A DNA stretch of 64,000 nt, taken from contig NZ_AQHR01000085.1 in assembly GCF_000390185.1 (NCBI RefSeq), forward strand, positions 124,001-188,000, read 5' to 3'. The translations under genes and the position numbers were made by a program. The notes below the pieces were generated by a model. That model ran no database searches. It was not told the origin of the DNA and saw only the letters and a program-made list of their open reading frames with translations. Below, in pieces: positions 36,001-44,163 of the stretch (positions are counted from its first letter, which is position 1; every line of letters starts with the position of its first letter). The DNA comes from Lunatimonas lonarensis. Lineage in GTDB: Bacteria; Bacteroidota; Bacteroidia; Cytophagales; Cyclobacteriaceae.

Positions 36001-36098
36001 CACGGGAAATCCTACAGTGGTCAACCATGCCGGAGGGCCTGCTTACCGGATTATCAAATCAGGAAATTAAGAATTTGGTAGCCTTCCTTACGGAATAG
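33033..36098 (+). CDS. PVC-type haem-binding CxxCH/HEAT-repeat lipoprotein
   Basis: 1021 residues. Lipoprotein signal (Cys18 or Cys22). The N-terminal about 420 residues form a beta-propeller of the 'putative membrane-bound dehydrogenase' type (NFDHKGRLWVVQYNQYPYPKG, EDTNGDGVFD, TWGPDGWLYGVQGS, DGNVYLTDWYD). HEAT repeats follow (about 460-860). At the C-terminus a c-type haem motif CLSCH (Cys902, Cys905, His906) is followed by GIIGPDLSGYD and a domain ending LSNQEIKNLVAFL. This architecture is typical of soluble-sugar or glycoside dehydrogenase-like proteins in planctomycetes. Substrate unknown; probably periplasmic. Confidence 0.9.
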   Translation: MIKARLKSLSTIFILTGCVLACVEKKEDWAFEYAANKEVADYMKNFEGRGAVTDSLALPLDPKEALLRFETAEDLDITLVLAEPAVSQPVELNFDHKGRLWVVQYNQYPYPKGLRITSIDNHTRVLFDKIPEAPPVGVKGADKITFFEDTNGDGVFDKSTDAITGLNIATSVNIGRGRIWVLTPPYLISYPDANDDGIPDGDPKVHASGFGLEDTHAVANSLTWGPDGWLYGVQGSTTTASITTSASNNIDFLGQAVWRLHPESEVFELFAEGGGNNPFNLEFDSKGRIFSGSNGSDRGPYYKQGGYYIKSWGKHGPLTNPYAFGVLPNMPLEGKPQRFTHGLVRYEANSLPERYHGKLLAINPLHNYLQVTRLEPLGSSFRTIDEDIALYSDDKWFRPIDIKTGPDGNVYLTDWYDSRLTHVDPRDTWHKSSGRIYRIGKKGGTIGYTIGDLSRLSIEDLIQLLAHENKWYRQQALRILGDRRDKDAIPRLQTLLNETNGQLALEALWALNLSGGLDEKQALVALAHQDPFVRAWTIRLVGDRNQLSEKTAKKITDLSLIEVHPEVISQLTATAKRLPPSQALPIIENLLQKKGLEDDPDIPMQLWWAVEQVAGQDNDGLLTLFENKGYWKNKMVSQVILTKLAQRWIMSDKAADYNACERLLSLAITAGKESLVVDGIMEGLRGIASVNLPESLKTKLNAHQNSFGNAPLTLAVRQGDSLAIESAIQIIQKKEAPLPLRLAYISLFGEVDIPNAVPSLLSLVQKDPSSAIKQASIHALESYPAADIGDKLAAMYPTIRADEYVREAAIHLFSVRKDWALAFFREVEESRTIHTTDVPYLLARKFLLLSDTQVSQKAKKLWPESIPWTADDKKTEIQRVSKALTGSKGDSHAGRQIFQNKCLSCHRYNSPGGIIGPDLSGYDLKDINYLLLHVIDPNASIREGYETFHFETTDGRTLEGKIGRQEGTTLQIQTSHNGKTIALPENRLKSREILQWSTMPEGLLTGLSNQEIKNLVAFLTE

Positions 36099-36105
36099 AT
36101 CGGGG

Positions 36106-36861
36106 TTAACCCCTTTCTCCGAGCAAAGGTGAAGGCGTCAGTTCTTCCCTCCTTTTCAATCCAAACCCTTCGATTGCATACTTGCGGAGATGTTTCTCCA
36201 TTTCGTCTACATCATCTGTGAGCAGAAACAAATCGAGGTCTTCCTTGCTAATGGTACCTACTTCTGCCATATACAAAATGTGCTGATAAATATGACGGTG
36301 AAATTGGGTCCCCATAAGGACAACGGGGAAACGCTTCATTACTTCGGTTTGAATAAGCGTCAACGCTTCGAAAAATTCATCGAGGGTACCGAACCCCCCA
36401 GGCAAAACGACAAAACCGTAGCTATACTTTGACAGAAGAACCTTACGCACAAAGAAATACTTGAAATCCATGTAACGATCCAGAAAGGCATTTGGAAACT
36501 GTTCAAAAGGAAGAACGATGTTGCATCCCACTGATTTTCCTCCGGCTTGTTTTGCGCCGCGGTTTGCCGCTTCCATTATGCCGGGCCCGCCTCCCGTCAT
36601 AACCGTAAAACCCAGCTTGCTTATTCGTTCGCCCACCGTTACGCCCAGCTGATAGAAGGAATCCTTTTCCTCAAATCGGGCAGAACCAAAGACCGTGATG
36701 CAGGGGCCTACAAAGTGAAGGGTCCTGAATCCCCTAACAAACTCCAGTAAGACCTTCAGGCTAAATTTAAAATCTTTGATTCGACTTTGAGGTCCCGCAA
36801 AAAACGCCTCCTCCTCGGGATTTACGAGGGGAATAATCCTCTTTTCCTGTTTTTTAATCAT
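36106..36861 (-). CDS. LOG family (cytokinin-activating phosphoribohydrolase-like) protein
   Basis: 251 residues. LOG/TIGR00730-type Rossmann protein with FGSARF, GGGPGIMEAANRGA and the PGGxGTxxE motif (VLPGGFGTLDEFFEAL). In plants and some bacteria this motif cleaves cytokinin riboside monophosphates or other nucleoside 5'-monophosphates. The C-terminus ends in a short PSPLLGERG-like tail that may derive from a common intergenic repeat read in frame. It converges with the PVC cytochrome gene at 7 bp, separated by a GGGGTTAACCCC palindrome. Confidence 0.88.
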   Translation of the reverse strand: MIKKQEKRIIPLVNPEEEAFFAGPQSRIKDFKFSLKVLLEFVRGFRTLHFVGPCITVFGSARFEEKDSFYQLGVTVGERISKLGFTVMTGGGPGIMEAANRGAKQAGGKSVGCNIVLPFEQFPNAFLDRYMDFKYFFVRKVLLSKYSYGFVVLPGGFGTLDEFFEALTLIQTEVMKRFPVVLMGTQFHRHIYQHILYMAEVGTISKEDLDLFLLTDDVDEMEKHLRKYAIEGFGLKRREELTPSPLLGERG

Positions 36862-37129
36862 AGCTTCGTCAAAATTAACCGTAAAACGCAGACTTTTTCT
36901 AAAATCATCGGAATTTTTAAAACTGGTACTAAGCCGAATGGTTTTGCAAACGAATCAAAAATATTGTTTGATGCAAACCATATGCCAGCCTAATCATTCG
37001 CGAAAACACCTTATTTCTTCGAATTGAATTGCCTACTTCTTGTCATTTTCGCCACCGCGGACAATATATCTATTTTGCTATCTTTGGACAGAAAAGTACC
37101 TTCTCGTCAACCAATCGATTTATTGTATT

Positions 37130-37714
37130 ATGTATCGATTTATTATAATCAAGCTGTCCTTACTGATTTTACATTTTGCCTCCATCGCCCAAGACCTCCC
37201 CTCTGTGTTGATCACCTATTATTCCCAGTCAGGCAACACAAAAACGATGGCCGAAGCAATAGCACGAGGCGTATCGGCTTCTACCTGCGTGGCGTTCCAA
37301 GTAAAGCCAATCCAAGAAGTAACGGAGTCAGAGCTCCTTTTGGCCGAAGCCATTATCCTTGGATCACCCGTTTATAACGGCAATATGCCGCCCCAAGTGC
37401 AGGAATTTATCAATACCTGGCCATTTGAAAACCGGCCATTTAAGGATAAGCTCGGAGCAGTCTTTGTCACCGGAGGAGGGTTTTCGATCGGAGAGGAACA
37501 CGTCATGTTCAGTCTCATCCGGTCCATGTTAATTCATGGTATGGTCATCATGGGCGGAGAAGAGGTAGAATCTTCCTTTGGCGCATCTGCCATAACTGGG
37601 GAAGGGGACTTTGGGGGCAAAGAAATGGACGAGCATTTTTTGCTCAAAGGAGAGGGCTTGGGAAAGCGGGTTGCCACATGGATATGCAGCAACCGAAACC
37701 CCAAACACCAATAA
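37130..37714 (+). CDS. Flavodoxin-like protein with export signal
   Basis: About 194 residues from the ATG at 37130; the frame is open to 37040. The first 21 residues (MYRFIIIKLSLLILHFASIA) are a signal-peptide-like sequence, with the flavodoxin fold beginning right after AQDLP: LITYYSQSGNTKTMAEAIARG is the FMN phosphate loop. Later GSPVYNGNMPPQ and VTGGGFSIGEE resemble WrbA/NAD(P)H:quinone reductases. If exported, it would be an unusual periplasmic flavoprotein. A cytoplasmic form using a later start would cut into the first strand, so the signal is likely real. Confidence 0.78.
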   Translation: MYRFIIIKLSLLILHFASIAQDLPSVLITYYSQSGNTKTMAEAIARGVSASTCVAFQVKPIQEVTESELLLAEAIILGSPVYNGNMPPQVQEFINTWPFENRPFKDKLGAVFVTGGGFSIGEEHVMFSLIRSMLIHGMVIMGGEEVESSFGASAITGEGDFGGKEMDEHFLLKGEGLGKRVATWICSNRNPKHQ

Positions 37715-37736
37715 ACAATCGGTTCTTTTCCTTCAC

Positions 37737-38489
37737 CTACCCCCGTCCCATATAGGGCATTCCGTTTGCCATGATGGTCATGAATGGAATATTGGTATCC
37801 GCAGGCAGGCCGGCCATATAGGCCACTGCCCTGCCTACATCTGCCATATCCATGGTAGGTTCAGGTTTGATCGTACCGTCCGCCTGTAAAACCCCCGATG
37901 ACATTTTTTGGGTCATGGCCGTGGCAGCATTGCCTACATCAATCTGTCCACAAGTGATTCCGTATCTCCTACCATCCAGGGAGGTGGATTTGGTGAGTCC
38001 TGTTACGGCATGCTTGGTAGCGGTGTAGGCAATAGAAAGGGGTCGAGGCACATGGGCGGATATAGAACCATTATTGATTATCCTACCGCCAGCGGGCTGC
38101 TGTTTTTTCATCAGGCGAAAAGCCTCCTGCGTACAGAGAAAGGCACCTGTCAAATTGGTATCCACTACACGTTGCCAGACCTCCAAAGAAAGTTCCTCAA
38201 GCGGAACATACGGCGCATTTATTCCCGCATTGTTAAAGAGTAGATCCAAGCGTCCAAAATGAACTTCAATCTGTCGAAACAAGGACCGAACACCCTCAGC
38301 CGAGGTGATATCACAGGCCACAGCCATCGCTTCTTTTCCCTCGCACATCTCGGCGGTTCCTTGCAGATTTTCCAGACGTCTGCCTGCAAGCACCAATGTC
38401 CAGCCTTGCTGGTCCAGCGCGTAGGCGACCGCCCTTCCGATACCGGATCCTGCCCCGGTGATCAACGCAATTTTTTTATCCCCAATCAT
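37737..38489 (-). CDS. Short-chain dehydrogenase/reductase
   Basis: 250 residues. Classical [18 protein letters not shown] (cofactor glycine motif), NNAG, and the catalytic set with NGSISAH (Ser), YTATK (Tyr and Lys). NAD(P)-dependent oxidation or reduction of an alcohol or keto group. The start ATG overlaps the stop of the D-erythronate dehydrogenase gene (ATGA, 4 nt), so it belongs to the gntP-denD operon and probably processes a related acid sugar. Confidence 0.9.
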   Translation of the reverse strand: MIGDKKIALITGAGSGIGRAVAYALDQQGWTLVLAGRRLENLQGTAEMCEGKEAMAVACDITSAEGVRSLFRQIEVHFGRLDLLFNNAGINAPYVPLEELSLEVWQRVVDTNLTGAFLCTQEAFRLMKKQQPAGGRIINNGSISAHVPRPLSIAYTATKHAVTGLTKSTSLDGRRYGITCGQIDVGNAATAMTQKMSSGVLQADGTIKPEPTMDMADVGRAVAYMAGLPADTNIPFMTIMANGMPYMGRG

Positions 38490-39463
38490 TGGTAGTTGGT
38501 AGTGTTAATGTTCTCTTCCTCTATGTAATTTCGGATTATTTCTTCGGTAGAATTATCCCTGACAAACCCCAATGCCAACGCCCTATCGGGTAAAAAATGG
38601 GGAGGCCAGGTAAGCACAATCCGCTGAAGGAATTCGTCCGGCTCGTAAACTGCCCTGTCGGCTACTTCAGGTCCGGCAACACGGCGCAGGCTTTCCAAAA
38701 GCTGACCTACCGACGCAGTGATGCCCGGCAGGGTGATCACTCGATCATCGCCCAGCAATTTTTCCTCCAATACGGACGCATGCAGCAGGTTCTGGACCAG
38801 CCTTCTCGGGGACAATAGCCAAAATGCCGCATCTTCGGTCACCGGATAGGTGGTAGCCACCCCATTTAATGGCTCCCGTATGATTCCGCTAAGAAAGGAG
38901 GATGTTGCTGCATTGGGCCTACCGGGACGAACCGTTATCGTAGGCAGACGAAGCGTTCTTCCATCCACGAAACCCCGCCTGGAATAATCATTTACCAGTA
39001 ACTCAACGATTGCTTTTTGGGTGCCGTAAGAACTCCTTGGCTTCGGGGCCGTGGTATCCTCAACCACTTGGGTGACATCTCCTCCAAAAACCCCGCAGGA
39101 ACTGGCAAATATCAGCCTCGGTTTGTGGGCGAGTTCGCGGCAGATTTCCAGTAACTGCAACGAACCATGCAGGTTAACCTTCATGCCAAGCTCAAAGTTC
39201 TTTTCGGCTTCTCCACTAACGATCGCCGCCAAATGAAAAATCACGTCGGGCCGTTGGGTCAACACAGGCCGGATGACCCGTTCCTCGCTAAAATCGCCGA
39301 CAACCAGCTCAAAGCGGCTATCCTCGATGAGCTCGTCAGAAAAGCCCATGTCTATGAGCGTCAATCTACTGCTTGGGTCATCCTTAAAGGAAGCCTGCCC
39401 AACCCACTCCTTGGCCAACCTACTTCCTACAAAGCCACCTCCTCCAATAATTACTGTATGCAT
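38486..39463 (-). CDS. denD: D-erythronate dehydrogenase-like NAD-dependent epimerase/dehydrogenase
   Basis: About 325 residues from the ATG at 39463 (frame open to 39559). Extended SDR with [11 protein letters not shown], catalytic YGTQKA (YxxxK), and family-specific [27 protein letters not shown] and [13 protein letters not shown], typical of DenD, which oxidises D-erythronate at C2 in acid-sugar catabolism. It lies 147 bp downstream of a GntP permease in the same direction, which fits the import and oxidation of a four-carbon acid sugar. No tetronate kinase or aldolase is adjacent. Confidence 0.85.
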   Translation of the reverse strand: MHTVIIGGGGFVGSRLAKEWVGQASFKDDPSSRLTLIDMGFSDELIEDSRFELVVGDFSEERVIRPVLTQRPDVIFHLAAIVSGEAEKNFELGMKVNLHGSLQLLEICRELAHKPRLIFASSCGVFGGDVTQVVEDTTAPKPRSSYGTQKAIVELLVNDYSRRGFVDGRTLRLPTITVRPGRPNAATSSFLSGIIREPLNGVATTYPVTEDAAFWLLSPRRLVQNLLHASVLEEKLLGDDRVITLPGITASVGQLLESLRRVAGPEVADRAVYEPDEFLQRIVLTWPPHFLPDRALALGFVRDNSTEEIIRNYIEEENINTTNYQ

Positions 39464-39609
39464 ACTTTCTATGGTTATTTGTTTGGTTGCGCAAATTATT
39501 AGGACCGCCAATCCATAGACCGGTACAACCGAACCCTTGATATGGACTGGCCTGACCACTACGGGTAAAACCGATCCAAGCAGGATATTCTATTGGCCTC
39601 CTTTACGAT

Positions 39610-40980
39610 TTACTGCATCGGGAAAAGCCAAGCGGCCAACATTACTTGTAACAGTCCGATCAATCCGATCAGTGCCAAAAGGAACGTCCAAGTCTTAAGG
39701 GTTTCCTTTTCGCTAAACCCACTCATTCTCGATACTACCCAGAAAGCGCTATCGTTCATCCAAGATATAAAAACAGATCCAAAACCCATCGCCAAAAACA
39801 AATAGACTGGATGAAAGGTAAGCGGTGGTCCTGTGTGTAACATGCCCAACATTATGGAGGACGAGGCAATCATTGCTACCGTACCTGACCCCTGTGCTGT
39901 CTTAAACATAGCTGCCAGCAACCATGCGAGTGGGATGTAGTGTATATGAAACCGCTCTGCCAGCATACCGATCAATTGCCCTATACCTGTATGTCCGATC
40001 ATGGCACCATAGGCTCCTCCTGCGCCGGTAATCAGAATGATAACCCCTGCAACCTCCAAAGGCTTGGAAACACGTTGCCAAAGTGCTTCCCTTCCCAAAC
40101 CCCTACCTTTGGCCAACAGAACAACAGCCGCAAAGGCCCCGAGTCCCATGGCGATATTCTTGTTTCCCAAGAAAACTACCCATGGAGGAATGGTATCACT
40201 TACCAACGTTATCATCGATGAAGATCCGATCAATACTACCGGCAAAAATATAGGCGTAAGGGAAGGCAGAAGTCCGGGAAGTACTAGGACAAGGTTGTCC
40301 ACACCTACATCCGTTCGAACCGGCAACGGCATCCTTCTGTTTATTCGTCTTCCGATGGTCCAAACCATCGCAGAGGGTATCAGACCTGCAACCAATCCTG
40401 TCAAAATCACAAAACCCAAATCCAAACCCAATGTTTCGGCCATTATCAGCGGTCCGGGCGTTGGAGGAACAATGCTGTGGTTGATCACAGCACCACCCCC
40501 AATAGCCAACACATACCAAAGGTAGTCTTTGCCAGTTTTTCGTGCCAGAGCTATTCCTAAGGGTATCAGCAAGAAAAAAACGGTGTCAAAAAAAACAGGA
40601 ATGGACAAAATAAAGCCGCACAAAAGAAGGGCAAATGCGGCCTTACCTTCTCCCAAATAGCGCAACAAATCATGCACAATTCTTTGAGCCCCGCCACTTT
40701 CAAGCATGGCGACACCAATCACCGCCGCCAGAGCAATCACCCAAGCAATCTTTCCGGCCATTGTGCCAAACTCCACCAATGGCAATTCCAACGCTGTATT
40801 CAGCCATGTTTGACCTGTAAGCAAAGGTAAGTCCGGGGTAAGTAAGCCCACAAAAAGGGCAGCAATAATCAATGCAATAAATGGAGGTATCCTGAGCCTG
40901 CCTATCAACAAGACAACCAAGCACATACTGGATAAAAGCAGGAAAAAAGGCCAGTAAGCCGAACGTAACATCTCCTCCAT
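39610..40980 (-). CDS. GntP family acid-sugar permease
   Basis: 456 residues with twelve or more membrane helices. The stretch NHSIVPPTPGPLIMAETLGLD is the hallmark of gluconate:H+ symporters (GntP), and IPVFFDTVFFLLIP is also conserved. It imports gluconate-like sugar acids. Its downstream neighbours denD and an SDR suggest D-erythronate or a related tetronate as substrate (inference). Confidence 0.9.
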   Translation of the reverse strand: MEEMLRSAYWPFFLLLSSMCLVVLLIGRLRIPPFIALIIAALFVGLLTPDLPLLTGQTWLNTALELPLVEFGTMAGKIAWVIALAAVIGVAMLESGGAQRIVHDLLRYLGEGKAAFALLLCGFILSIPVFFDTVFFLLIPLGIALARKTGKDYLWYVLAIGGGAVINHSIVPPTPGPLIMAETLGLDLGFVILTGLVAGLIPSAMVWTIGRRINRRMPLPVRTDVGVDNLVLVLPGLLPSLTPIFLPVVLIGSSSMITLVSDTIPPWVVFLGNKNIAMGLGAFAAVVLLAKGRGLGREALWQRVSKPLEVAGVIILITGAGGAYGAMIGHTGIGQLIGMLAERFHIHYIPLAWLLAAMFKTAQGSGTVAMIASSSIMLGMLHTGPPLTFHPVYLFLAMGFGSVFISWMNDSAFWVVSRMSGFSEKETLKTWTFLLALIGLIGLLQVMLAAWLFPMQ

Positions 40981-41054
40981 TAGCTAAAGAAAGAAAAAAA
41001 TTCGCCTTCCTCCAAAATTCCAAGGCAATCTATCAATCGAGGAGGATAGGTTGG

Positions 41055-41522
41055 CTACTGTGTCCCGCTTGGAAGCATATTACGGATTCCAGCAATCCTC
41101 CATTTACCTTCTTCCTCCACAGCTATAAAAGTGCTCCACATCCGCCGAATGGCCAAACCTCCCTCCGGCTCTATCGTATAGCGTGCATCTATCACCGCTA
41201 CGGAAGGATTAATCAGCCTGATTCGCTCTACCGCTAAGGTTCGCGTTCCTTCGTTGGTAGCGGAGCTTCGTTGCATTCCCTCTATCGCCACTCCAATTCC
41301 CAAACGCCACTCACCCGAGGATACTAGCTGATCGATATCATTGGTTAAAATTTCCTTAAGCAAGAGCGTATCACGTTCCTCCCTGGCTTTTGAGTAATGG
41401 TCAATCAGTTGAGTCAATTTCTGTGAAACCTCAAACGGAACCGTCATCTCCTGCGCACTCGCTGCAGCTGTCAAAGCAAAAACCAACGATATGACCAATG
41501 TAATCGAAACCCAGTACCTCAT
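41055..41522 (-). CDS. Exported NTF2-like (DUF4440/SnoaL-type) protein
   Basis: About 155 residues from the ATG at 41522 (frame open to 41546). A signal peptide (cleavage near AASAQE) is followed by an alpha+beta NTF2-like fold: helices with YSKAREERDTLLLKEIL, then strands ending WSTFIAVEEEGKWRIAGIRNML, the standard DUF4440 ending. Function unknown, perhaps a small-molecule-binding or isomerase fold. It is 48 bp after the alpha/beta hydrolase gene and probably cotranscribed. Confidence 0.82.
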   Translation of the reverse strand: MRYWVSITLVISLVFALTAAASAQEMTVPFEVSQKLTQLIDHYSKAREERDTLLLKEILTNDIDQLVSSGEWRLGIGVAIEGMQRSSATNEGTRTLAVERIRLINPSVAVIDARYTIEPEGGLAIRRMWSTFIAVEEEGKWRIAGIRNMLPSGTQ

Positions 41523-41570
41523 AACTATACCTCTGTTGTAAAACATACCTTCTACAACCCTTTTCGCCTA

Positions 41571-42869
41571 CTATTCAGGGGAAGCCCTGTGAAGTTGCAT
41601 CCCAATGGAAGTTCTTGGCTTAAAACCTTTCCAAGTCTCCGATAAAGAATCTACGGAAAGGTCTAGGTACTCTGCCAAACCCTGTTCATCTTTCAGGTAA
41701 ATCCCCAAAAAAGCCGTCAGAAAATGTTGATTGATGTTATTGATTCTACGCTCGTCCCAGACAGGTTCGGCATACCGCATGTATTCCTCTCCATGTATCC
41801 CATCCGCAAAAGACGCAGTCGGTGGAGGATTGGGAGCTACATTATGTCTAGCTTGCTGGTAAACCAACATGTACCGCCTGGAATTGGAAAGTCCCTGATA
41901 GATGGCTTTGACACCATCCTCATACCCTGAAATGTCGTCCTGGTCTCCGGCCACCAGAAATGTGGGAATGCTGACCCCTTTCAAACCATCCTCATCCCAG
42001 GCCCCACGTTGCATTCCCCAAGGTGCAAATGCCACGATGGCTTTAACCCTTGTATCGGTAAGTGGCACATACCCTGGATGGGAAAAAATCCGATTATCCA
42101 TGATCGAGCTGCCCCCGGCAAACTGTGCTACCATTCGCCCGAGCATTTGACTGTAACCCGCGCCCGCCGCGTTGAGGACACCATAGCCTCCCATGGAGTA
42201 ACCAACAAGGGCCGTTCGGTTTACATCCACCAGACCCGAAAGAAAACTTCCAGATTGACCATCGGCATATTTCGCCACCTGATCCAGTACGTACAGGTCA
42301 TCCAACGCACGGTAATACAGGGTACTGACAAACTTTCCAGGCTGCTGAAACGTGGATTCAGGATGATCAATCGCTACGACCACGTATCCCTTCGAGGCCA
42401 GGTTTTCTGTAAGGTAGGACATCAAATACCGTGAACCGAGAAAACCATGCGACACTATGACCAACGGAAAGGGGCCTGCTGGAAGAAAGGGCTCCGCATC
42501 ACGAAGGGATCTGCCTTGAAACTTAAATGGGATAAGGGGACGATTTGGATCGCCGTTGATACCCATAGCGTCTTCGTAAACAGTCAGCCCGGCCCCTTTT
42601 TCGGCGCCACTAGGGTACCATATTTCGACCGTTATTTGCCGGTCATAACGAGGCGTTGAATCGGCTGCGAAAGACTGAATATCCCATTGGTTGGGATTTG
42701 ACCAGGTCACCGTCCGTACACCTACGCTGAATTCACCTCTCGCTGCCAACTCAGGAGCGTCCGGCAACAAATCCCCGTACACAAAATCGGCAGACTGGGC
42801 ATAGGCTACAGAAAACCCAATACCGGACAATACAAAACCAAAGAGATAATTCCGAAGGATATGGATCAT
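41571..42869 (-). CDS. Secreted alpha/beta hydrolase (PAF-acetylhydrolase/esterase-like)
   Basis: 432 residues with a signal peptide (cleavage near AYAQS). Hydrolase motifs: VIVSHGFLGSRY (oxyanion hole, about 137-148), nucleophile elbow GYSMGGYG with Ser at about residue 225, and later acid and His residues. The layout resembles PAF-acetylhydrolase/dienelactone hydrolase-like secreted esterases. It leads a probable two-gene unit with the NTF2-like protein. Substrate unknown. Confidence 0.85.
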   Translation of the reverse strand: MIHILRNYLFGFVLSGIGFSVAYAQSADFVYGDLLPDAPELAARGEFSVGVRTVTWSNPNQWDIQSFAADSTPRYDRQITVEIWYPSGAEKGAGLTVYEDAMGINGDPNRPLIPFKFQGRSLRDAEPFLPAGPFPLVIVSHGFLGSRYLMSYLTENLASKGYVVVAIDHPESTFQQPGKFVSTLYYRALDDLYVLDQVAKYADGQSGSFLSGLVDVNRTALVGYSMGGYGVLNAAGAGYSQMLGRMVAQFAGGSSIMDNRIFSHPGYVPLTDTRVKAIVAFAPWGMQRGAWDEDGLKGVSIPTFLVAGDQDDISGYEDGVKAIYQGLSNSRRYMLVYQQARHNVAPNPPPTASFADGIHGEEYMRYAEPVWDERRINNINQHFLTAFLGIYLKDEQGLAEYLDLSVDSLSETWKGFKPRTSIGMQLHRASPE

Positions 42870-43092
42870 TTTTAGTTAATTTGTTTTTTTAACTACTCAA
42901 TGCAACAAAGAAAACCAACTTATGTCAAAAAATAAAATTTGGTTGCCTAGTTGGCCTGCTTAAAGGAGTAGCAAAACCAGAATGACCGCCAATTAGGAAA
43001 ATCTACCTGGTAAAGAATCGATTAAAAATCAACTTTGTTAAATTTAGATTAAACTAAAAAATGAATTTTAATAAATTGTTTATCAATATTTT

Positions 43093-43989
43093 ATGATTCA
43101 TAATCTAAATAAAAAATTTAATACTTTTTTTGGAGTGATCTGCCTAGGTTTCCTCTGCAATCCGATTAAAGGACAACAACTACCCAACATGAATCCTACC
43201 CCACAAAAAAAAGGATACGAATTGGTTTGGTCTGAGGAATTTGATCGCGACGGAGCTCCCGATACGTCCAATTGGGGCTTTGAGAAAGGCTTTGTCAGAA
43301 ACCATGAACTACAATGGTACCAGGAAGAAAATGCAGTCGTGATAGATGGGAAACTGATAATCACCGGAACAAGAGAACGACGGGCAAGTCCTATTTTCGA
43401 CCCATCCCATCCTGACTGGCGTCATCAGCGAGAATTCATAGACTACACTTCGTCCAGTTTGCATACCGGTGGGAAGTTTGAATTCAAATTTGGCTGGGTG
43501 GAAGTTAGGGCAAAAATTGACACCGCTATGGGCATGTGGCCGGCTATTTGGACCTTGGGTGTTGACCGTGGCTGGCCTGCCAACGGCGAGATTGACATTA
43601 TGGAATACTACCTATCAAATGGAATCCCTACGATACTAGCAAACGCCGCATGGGCCCATGCACGTGAGCGAGCCGCTTGGGACGAGGTAAAAATACCTCT
43701 TTCGGATATATCCTTGGGCAACGCCGATTGGGTAAAGCACTTTCATATTTGGGAGATGGATTGGACCTCTTCCTATATCCGTATTTATTTAGACGGAAGG
43801 CTTTTAAATGAGATTGATCTTAGTCGAACAATCAATCCCGATGGCTTCAATCCGTTTCACCAGCCACACTACCTCCTGCTAAACCTAGCCATCGGAAGTA
43901 ACGGAGGAGATCCTTCTGGAACCGATTTTCCCAGAACATTTGAGGTGGACTATGTAAGAATTTATAAAGAGGTCCCATCAACCGATTAG
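43093..43989 (+). CDS. Glycoside hydrolase family 16 (secreted beta-glucanase-like)
   Basis: 298 residues, signal peptide (about 1-27, ending KGQQ). GH16 jelly roll with the catalytic motif GEIDIMEYY: nucleophile Glu166, Asp168 and acid/base Glu171. Other marks: SSLHTGGKFEFKFGWVEVRAK, MWPAIWTLG and FEVDYVRIYK at the C-terminus. Typical targets are beta-1,3/1,3-1,4-glucans (laminarin-like), agar or carrageenan; the last cannot be excluded. It begins a same-strand set with SGNH, PVC cytochrome and DUF1080 genes. Confidence 0.92.
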   Translation: MIHNLNKKFNTFFGVICLGFLCNPIKGQQLPNMNPTPQKKGYELVWSEEFDRDGAPDTSNWGFEKGFVRNHELQWYQEENAVVIDGKLIITGTRERRASPIFDPSHPDWRHQREFIDYTSSSLHTGGKFEFKFGWVEVRAKIDTAMGMWPAIWTLGVDRGWPANGEIDIMEYYLSNGIPTILANAAWAHARERAAWDEVKIPLSDISLGNADWVKHFHIWEMDWTSSYIRIYLDGRLLNEIDLSRTINPDGFNPFHQPHYLLLNLAIGSNGGDPSGTDFPRTFEVDYVRIYKEVPSTD

Positions 43990-44163
43990 ACCGCCAACAA
44001 GAATCTAACAACATATTGTCTAAAACACCATCGACAAATGCCCATCTTTTTGGATATTGCCGTCGTGAAAAAACAGAAAAACCGTAGAGAAGCAAAGAGG
44101 ATATCTTTCGTTTACGCACGTTAACATAAAACAACTATTCCTAAAAGAAACCAACACCAAATC

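Noticed and set aside
36102-36113. Perfect palindrome GGGGTTAACCCC between convergent genes
   Set aside because: A hairpin with no loop and no T-run is a poor terminator; it may be chance, so I do not list it as a feature.
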